Shown here: one piece after another, positions 32,445 through 36,896 of the stretch
Numbering within the stretch: position 1 is the stretch's first letter
Layout of the letters: every line of letters begins with the position of its first letter
Source of the DNA: an uncultured Muribaculaceae bacterium
GTDB lineage: Bacteria > Bacteroidota > Bacteroidia > Bacteroidales > Muribaculaceae
Direction of reading: 5' to 3'
DNA: 36,896 nucleotides
NCBI GenBank assembly: GCA_910584525.1
Contig: CAJUAT010000024.1
Location: 1-36,896 of the forward strand
Notes under the pieces: generated by a model
The model's database searches: none
Told to the model about the DNA's origin: nothing
The model's input: the letters and a program-made list of their open reading frames with translations, nothing else
Translations under genes and position numbers: made by a program

Positions 32445-32466
32445 TTCTGTGAATCTCCAAAAAAAA
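32445..32466 (+). promoter_or_regulatory. Upstream motif TTCTGTGAATC plus A-run, copy 3
   Basis: TTCTGTGAATCTCC then eight A, preceded by TTCCGGTT, 38 bp before the -33 box at 32483. The matching distance in prmC is 34 bp. Confidence 0.4.
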
Positions 32467-32482
32467 GCAAAAATCAGCGGTG

Positions 32483-32514
32483 TTTGGTTATATGTCGTTT
32501 TATTTATAATTTTG
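32483..32514 (+). promoter_or_regulatory. Promoter of the CBM26/CBM9-like protein gene
   Basis: TTTG at 32483-32486, 20-bp spacer, TAATTTTG at 32507-32514, exact consensus; leader of about 30 nt. Confidence 0.7.
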
Positions 32515-32550
32515 TGGAATTAAAACAACTACAACCTTTATAAATCTACA

Positions 32551-34302
32551 GTGAAGACAAGATTTCTTTTTGCATTGCTGGCATTGCTGATGCCGGCAAT
32601 GAGGGTCGTGGCAGAGGGGTTCACGATCTATTATGACAATTCGGCCACACAATGGGAGAATGTAGGCATCCACTATTGGGGCGAGCCTCAGACTGAATGG
32701 CCCGGCATAGAGATAGACCATGTTGAAGGCGACATCTGGGCCTATACCTTTCCTTCGGATGCATCGGGCGTAACCGGCTTCCTGTTCAAGCATGCTTCAA
32801 AGACCGGCGACAACTACAAGACCGGAGATTTCAGTAAGAAACCGGTTAACGGCCATCTTTACAAAGGAGCCGGGGGATCGAAAGGGAAGCTTACCGACGA
32901 GGGTGTATACCAGGGTTCACCGGCACCCAAGACAGCTACCGTGACAGCCACCCCGAGGACGGGTACCCGTTTCTCCGACAAAGTCACGGTGACGCTGACG
33001 GTGACACCGGCGGTGACCATATACTATACCTTGGACGGCACTATGCCTACAAAGACATCGCAGGTATATTCGGCACCTTTAACCTTCACCGCCACCACGG
33101 AGCTGCGTACACTGACAGTCACCGACGAGGGCGTGGAGAAGAGACAGAGCTTTGTGTATACGAAACGCGAGGTGATAGAAGCGGTGAACGGTCAGCTCAA
33201 CACACAGTATTATCGCGTGAATCCTGACGGGAAAAACGGCACCAACCGTACGGTAAACGTGAAATTCACGAAACATCCCGGCACCAACTATCAGTGCACC
33301 GCTGACAACGCGCTGAGCAACTGGACCGACGATGACCTTATCTGTCAGGGAGTGGCGCGTGACATAGCTTCGGCATTCAGAGGGAAGCATGAGTATCCGG
33401 TAATCGACTCGTATGCCGTATATGCCGCCTATGACACCGACAATCTCTATCTGGGCGTGCAGTATGTGTACGCGGTATGGGATGCCGGAGGCGACGGTAA
33501 GTCGGACAACGACCGTCACCGTCCCTGGATGATGGATGGCCGCATCATGCTGGCTTTCGACCTCGACCCGAACAAGGAGTTCGAGGGACTGCTCGCCAAC
33601 GGCAACACTGTATGGGATGCCGACGGCAAATATAATGTGATGCGCAACGGCACCGACTGCATATGGCTCGGCAATACCAAACCGACCGTAGGTGTTCCCG
33701 GTCTTTTCTTCCCCGATGCCAACGGCACCACGAGCTATGACGCTCCTTACTGCGTCACTTTCGGCAGCGAACCCTTCTATGGCGTGGCCAACGGGCTGCT
33801 TCCCTGCATAGAACATATTTGGGGACAGAGCGACTTCGGCTATGATCCCGAGGAACTGCGTACCAACGAAGGTTTCGTGGACCTGATCGGAGAGGTCAAC
33901 CGCGACAAGCACACTTTCTACGAGTGGAAATTCCCTTTGTCGAAGCTTGGTATAACTGAGCAGTATATCAAGGATAAGGGTATCGGCGTGATGGTGATCG
34001 ACACATATGGCCAGGGCGCCACCGGTTCCACGCCTTATGACCCGACAGTGTTCGACAATGCCGCCGTGTCGTATTCCAAGGATCCGTCGACGAGCAAGGA
34101 GAAGGAAGACATGGATGTGTTCACCTACCGTCATGCCCGCATCGGCGGCCGTATTGAGTCGGGTATAGAGACTATGCCTTCCGACGAGGCCTCAGATGCT
34201 CCCGCTGAGTATTATACTATCGACGGTGTGCGCGTATCGAATCCGGCTCACGGACTCTATATTGTGCGCCGTGGCTCCAAGGTGTCGAAGGTGATGATGT
34301 AA
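32551..34302 (+). CDS. Secreted glucan-binding protein (CBM26-like, chitobiase-C-like and CBM9-like domains)
   Basis: 583 residues, start GTG at 32551. No ATG gives a signal peptide; the next codons encode KTRFLFALLALLMPAMRVVA. CBM26-like module about 24-130 (FTIYYDNSATQWENVGIHYW ... HLYKGAGGSKG), closely matching the N-terminus of the GH31 enzyme. Next, a chitobiase C-terminal-type beta domain about 130-205 (VTIYYTLDGTMPT). Then a large CBM9/DOMON-like domain about 215-530 (SYAVYAAYDTDNLYLGVQYV, GRIMLAFDLDPN, FYEWKFPLSKLGI). It ends with a YYTIDGVRVSNPAHGLYIV tail. There is no catalytic signature. It is likely a surface or periplasmic starch-binding helper for the GH31 enzyme. Own promoter and terminator. 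Confidence 0.8.
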   Translation: MKTRFLFALLALLMPAMRVVAEGFTIYYDNSATQWENVGIHYWGEPQTEWPGIEIDHVEGDIWAYTFPSDASGVTGFLFKHASKTGDNYKTGDFSKKPVNGHLYKGAGGSKGKLTDEGVYQGSPAPKTATVTATPRTGTRFSDKVTVTLTVTPAVTIYYTLDGTMPTKTSQVYSAPLTFTATTELRTLTVTDEGVEKRQSFVYTKREVIEAVNGQLNTQYYRVNPDGKNGTNRTVNVKFTKHPGTNYQCTADNALSNWTDDDLICQGVARDIASAFRGKHEYPVIDSYAVYAAYDTDNLYLGVQYVYAVWDAGGDGKSDNDRHRPWMMDGRIMLAFDLDPNKEFEGLLANGNTVWDADGKYNVMRNGTDCIWLGNTKPTVGVPGLFFPDANGTTSYDAPYCVTFGSEPFYGVANGLLPCIEHIWGQSDFGYDPEELRTNEGFVDLIGEVNRDKHTFYEWKFPLSKLGITEQYIKDKGIGVMVIDTYGQGATGSTPYDPTVFDNAAVSYSKDPSTSKEKEDMDVFTYRHARIGGRIESGIETMPSDEASDAPAEYYTIDGVRVSNPAHGLYIVRRGSKVSKVMM

Positions 34303-34330
34303 CCGGCAGATTCTAAGAGAAATCATAAGA

Positions 34331-34376
34331 GCGGATGACGGGAAGATTGTCAATTCCTGTCATCCGCTTGTTTTTT
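34331..34376 (+). terminator. Terminator of the CBM26/CBM9-like protein gene
   Basis: 14-bp stem 34331-34344 with 34354-34367 (one G-U), then TTG and TTTTTT (34371-34376). The right arm and U-run overlap the end of the convergent TRIC gene. Confidence 0.85.
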
Positions 34377-35000
34377 ATCCTCGGGGTCGCGGATAGCGAG
34401 AACGGGGAGATGCAGGGAGTATTTGAGAGTGAGGATGCGCAGGATGATTATAGTAATTGCGCAGAAGAGCTGCTGTGTCCAGGGGGCGCCTCCGGCAGTC
34501 ATGATGATCCAGTAGACGAAAGCGCCGACTACGCAAGCCATGGCGTAAAAGTCTTTGCGGAACACGAGTGGCTCGTCGTTGATGAGGATGTCGCGGAGTA
34601 CGCCGCCGAAAGCGCCGGTGATAGTTCCCATCACACCGGCCACCCACATGGGATAGCCTGTGGCCAGTGTCTTCTGTATGCCAATCACGCAGAAGAGGGC
34701 AAGACCGACGCTGTCGAACATGAACAGTAGCTTCTCGCGTCTTACCAGCTTGGTGCGCAGCACAATCACGGTGACCAGCGACAGGAAAGTAACCGCCAGA
34801 TAAACCCACGACTGCATCCAGAACACGGGAATGTCGAGGAGTACGTCGCGTAAAGTACCGCCGCCGATGGCCGTGACCAGTCCTACGGTATATGCACCGA
34901 ACCAGTCGAATTTCTTGGTAGCTGCAAGTCGGATGCCGCTGATAGCTGCCGCTATCGTACCCAGCATCTCTATCACAAACAAAAAGGTGTCTTCTATCAT
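34350..35000 (-). CDS. TRIC/UPF0126-family membrane channel protein
   Basis: 216 residues, about seven membrane helices in two repeats of three. The family signatures GGGTLRDVLLD (about 46-56) and GGVLRDIL (about 131-138) mark the two halves; the paired glycines and Arg-Asp line the pore. Bacterial TRIC homologues form trimeric monovalent-cation channels, and some UPF0126 proteins are annotated as glycine-related; physiological role here is unknown. It is the last of three minus-strand genes with gaps of 31 and 36 bp, but a -7 box (35021-35028) suggests it also has its own promoter. Its 3' end overlaps the convergent terminator. Confidence 0.88.
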   Translation of the reverse strand: MIEDTFLFVIEMLGTIAAAISGIRLAATKKFDWFGAYTVGLVTAIGGGTLRDVLLDIPVFWMQSWVYLAVTFLSLVTVIVLRTKLVRREKLLFMFDSVGLALFCVIGIQKTLATGYPMWVAGVMGTITGAFGGVLRDILINDEPLVFRKDFYAMACVVGAFVYWIIMTAGGAPWTQQLFCAITIIILRILTLKYSLHLPVLAIRDPEDKKQADDRN

Positions 35001-35020
35001 GACCTGTAATTTCGCGACTG

Positions 35021-35028
35021 CAAAATTA
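35021..35028 (-). promoter_or_regulatory. -7 box before the TRIC gene
   Basis: TAATTTTG on the minus strand, 20 bases before the ATG at 35000. No TTG at the usual distance upstream. Confidence 0.4.
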
Positions 35029-35036
35029 CAAAAAAA

Positions 35037-35687
35037 TCAACGGATGTAGTTGATTTTTGCGGTATCCCATTTGTCTTTTGGGGTGTTGGGGCCTGCGGGG
35101 TAGCCGATGACGATGATGTTTAGCGGCGTGAGGTTGGCGGGCATGGCGAGGAGTTTCTTCAGACCGTTGACTCTTTCGGAGATAGGGTAAATGCCGCACC
35201 AGACGGCTCCGAGGCCCATGCCGTGGGCTGCGAGGAGGATGTTCTCGCTGGCCGCCGAGCAGTCCTGTGCCCAGTATTCGTGGCCTTCTCCCTCGATGGT
35301 GAGATCCATGTTGCCGCTGACCACTATTGCCAGCGGCGCTTTTTCGGCCATATGGGCATTCTTGAACTCGTCGGCGATGTTTTTCAGCATCGCCTTGTCG
35401 GTGATGACGGTAAAGTGCCAGGGCTGTTTGTTCATGGCCGACGGCGCAGCCATGCCTGCTTTCAACAGGGCGGTGACGGTGCTGTCGGATATACTCTTGT
35501 CGCTATATGCACGCACGCTGGTGCGTGTCATGATATTGGCCAATACGCCATTGTCGGTATCTTCTTTCATCTCTGTATTCTCCTTTGTGTCGGATGCCGT
35601 GTTGTCGTTATGGTCAAAGGCTATCCTGACCGACAGGAATACCACAGCCACCGCCAGCAACAGCAATAACCAGTTGTTTATCTTCAT
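35037..35687 (-). CDS. Membrane-anchored nitroreductase-family flavoprotein
   Basis: 216 residues. An N-terminal signal anchor (WLLLLLAVAVVFLSVRIAF, about 6-24) and an acidic linker precede a nitroreductase domain (about 48-216). Domain landmarks: TRTSVRAYSDK (FMN phosphate site), PSAMNKQPWHF, QDCSAASENILLAAHGMGLG, AVWCGIYP and a closing VIGYPAGP. The short form matches the small FMN NADH-type oxidoreductases; most are soluble, so export or membrane tethering is unusual. It lies 31 bp downstream of the FMN/4Fe-4S membrane protein gene and may receive electrons from it (inference). Start ATG gives a full anchor. Confidence 0.85.
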   Translation of the reverse strand: MKINNWLLLLLAVAVVFLSVRIAFDHNDNTASDTKENTEMKEDTDNGVLANIMTRTSVRAYSDKSISDSTVTALLKAGMAAPSAMNKQPWHFTVITDKAMLKNIADEFKNAHMAEKAPLAIVVSGNMDLTIEGEGHEYWAQDCSAASENILLAAHGMGLGAVWCGIYPISERVNGLKKLLAMPANLTPLNIIVIGYPAGPNTPKDKWDTAKINYIR

Positions 35688-35718
35688 ATCCTAACAATTA
35701 TAATCGTTTATAAGTTTG

Positions 35719-36801
35719 TCAGTTTACGGCATCCTGATGGGCTCGGAGGATAGTTCCTGTGGGGCATACGAACCGGCAATAAGGGCGCGGTATGAATACC
35801 GAGAGGATTATGATGACACCGCCGGCCACCAGAATTCCCCAGCCGGCGCTTTTAATGGCGAAGGCGGTGAATATCTCATAGTCGATCCATTCGGAAAGCC
35901 AGCCGAGCCACAGCATCGACAGAAGCACGACCCACAGCACTTTCCTGAAAATATCGAGGGCATGAACAGTCTTGACGCCTATATGGATCTTGCGACGGCT
36001 CAGGTGTCCGGCAAGGTCCTGCGCCGCGCCAAGAGGGCATACCCACATGCAGTAATGGGAGTTCTTGCCGAACAGCGGATATATGTATGCCACTGCGAGC
36101 ATCAGCAATATGGCTGTGGATGCGGCGGAAAAGGTGAATCCGTTGGCGAAGAAGCCTATCATCACGGCATAGTCGAGGAAAGTGCCGGTCCAGAAGCCGA
36201 GAACGGCCACATTCAGCAGCTGCTGGATGATACGGTAGGTTTTGTTGTGGACAAAGAGGGGAATAACGGCGCCCATAATGATAACGAGAATAGCGGCGAT
36301 ACCGGCTGGCAGCCATCGGGAGGCGGCATCGGAGGAGTCGTCGGCAGCTGTGCGGCCTTGCGCTTCAAGGGCTATGTCGATGGCGGCATGAGCGTTGGCG
36401 ATATATGCCTTCGAGGAGAAGGTGGCACCTGACACGGCGTCGGGGGTGATGCCGGCAGCTTCCGAGAGCGTCTTGCCGTCCCACGTGCGGGTAAGTCCTT
36501 CTTCGGAAAGACGTCCGAAGAAACGTGGTGACTCTGCATTGGGCAGAGGGCGGATGGAGTCGATACGGTTGCCGGTGATGTATGCCTTGACAGGCACGGC
36601 ACCTGCATAGCCTGTGGGGAGGCCTTCCACTTCGGAAGTGTTGACGACGGTAGTGCCGTCAACAACGCTGATGGCCGGATGCGCTACCTCTTTTTCTCTC
36701 TCGAAGGCGTGGCCGAATAGACGTCCGTCGCGAACCAGCGACAGCGATACCATTACGGCAAACACCCCCACCAACATTATTATCCTCCCTGTCTTGCTCA
36801 T
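35719..36801 (-). CDS. FMN-binding/4Fe-4S membrane flavoprotein (NosR/RnfG-like)
   Basis: 360 residues. One N-terminal membrane segment, then a periplasmic FMN-binding domain (about 35-145) with the covalent flavin motif DAVSGATFSS, Thr127 being the expected FMN-linked residue. Then four or five membrane helices (about 163-345) and two short cysteine motifs, CMWVCPLGAAQDL and CRFVCPTGTILR. NosR/YccM-type ferredoxin domains have CxxxCP sites like these. Role: transmembrane electron transfer to a periplasmic acceptor; no nosZ or rnf genes are near, so the partner may be the adjacent anchored nitroreductase. A -7 box TAATTTTG lies at 36838-36831. The final 58 bases of the window contain nothing else. 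Confidence 0.8.
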   Translation of the reverse strand: MSKTGRIIMLVGVFAVMVSLSLVRDGRLFGHAFEREKEVAHPAISVVDGTTVVNTSEVEGLPTGYAGAVPVKAYITGNRIDSIRPLPNAESPRFFGRLSEEGLTRTWDGKTLSEAAGITPDAVSGATFSSKAYIANAHAAIDIALEAQGRTAADDSSDAASRWLPAGIAAILVIIMGAVIPLFVHNKTYRIIQQLLNVAVLGFWTGTFLDYAVMIGFFANGFTFSAASTAILLMLAVAYIYPLFGKNSHYCMWVCPLGAAQDLAGHLSRRKIHIGVKTVHALDIFRKVLWVVLLSMLWLGWLSEWIDYEIFTAFAIKSAGWGILVAGGVIIILSVFIPRPYCRFVCPTGTILRAHQDAVN

Positions 36802-36830
36802 ATGTGACTGTTAAGAGTTGTGTTACTCTG

Positions 36831-36838
36831 CAAAATTA
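36831..36838 (-). promoter_or_regulatory. -7 box of the flavoprotein operon
   Basis: TAATTTTG on the minus strand, 30 bases before the ATG at 36801; the nearest TTG (36856-36854) is 15 bp away, shorter than usual. Confidence 0.4.
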
Positions 36839-36896
36839 ATAATTTAAGTTTCGCAAGTACTGATTTCCCAAGATAAGGGCATAAAAAAACGACATG

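Noticed and set aside
1..36896. CRISPR array or intact insertion sequence
   Set aside because: No regularly spaced repeats and no transposase or integrase frame were seen on either strand.

Overview
The window is about 37 kb of a Bacteroidales chromosome, most likely from the gut family Muribaculaceae or a close relative (family level is inference). The support is the promoter type (a -33 TTTG or TTG about 20 bp before a -7 TAnnTTTG box ahead of many genes, with few Shine-Dalgarno sequences), Mfa/FimB-type fimbrial lipoproteins beside a DUF3575 protein, a SusR-like regulator, secreted proteins with C-terminal sorting-type tails, and a nosR/rnfG-like flavoprotein. No rRNA, tRNA, CRISPR array or intact transposase was recognised.

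Layout. (1) 0.2-2.3 kb: housekeeping operon prmC-recX-comF. (2) 2.4-10.6 kb, minus strand: two very large paralogous secreted proteins built from jelly-roll and Fn3-like modules. (3) 11.0-13.8 kb: trkA-trkH potassium uptake operon. (4) 13.8-23.1 kb: an accessory segment. It holds, in order, an inverted duplication with a broken small gene, a HigB/HigA-type toxin-antitoxin pair, a clostripain-like lipoprotein, two fimbrillin-type lipoproteins, a DUF3575 outer-membrane protein, a long structured leader, an Abi_2 abortive-infection pseudogene and a second toxin-antitoxin-like pair. Imperfect inverted repeats lie at its two edges, and several of its genes are visibly more AT-rich than the flanks. 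(5) 23.3-24.4 kb: CapA-type lipoprotein. (6) 24.5-34.3 kb: a starch/alpha-glucan locus: a GH31 alpha-glucosidase with a CBM26-like module, a SusR-like membrane regulator, a BspA-type leucine-rich repeat protein, and a secreted binding protein that shares the CBM26-like module. No SusC/SusD pair is present. (7) 34.3-36.8 kb, minus strand: a TRIC-family channel, a membrane-anchored nitroreductase and an FMN/4Fe-4S membrane flavoprotein.

How it fits together. The minus-strand run DUF3575 -> FimB-like -> fimbrillin -> clostripain looks like a surface-fimbria assembly locus transcribed from one good promoter near 21.3 kb through a leader of about 360 nt. That leader contains a predicted hairpin whose apical loop can pair with a distant strand (a pseudoknot) and a competing helix. 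It is the strongest candidate here for an undescribed regulatory RNA. The glucan locus looks like a sensing, degradation and binding set that would have to work with transporters encoded elsewhere.
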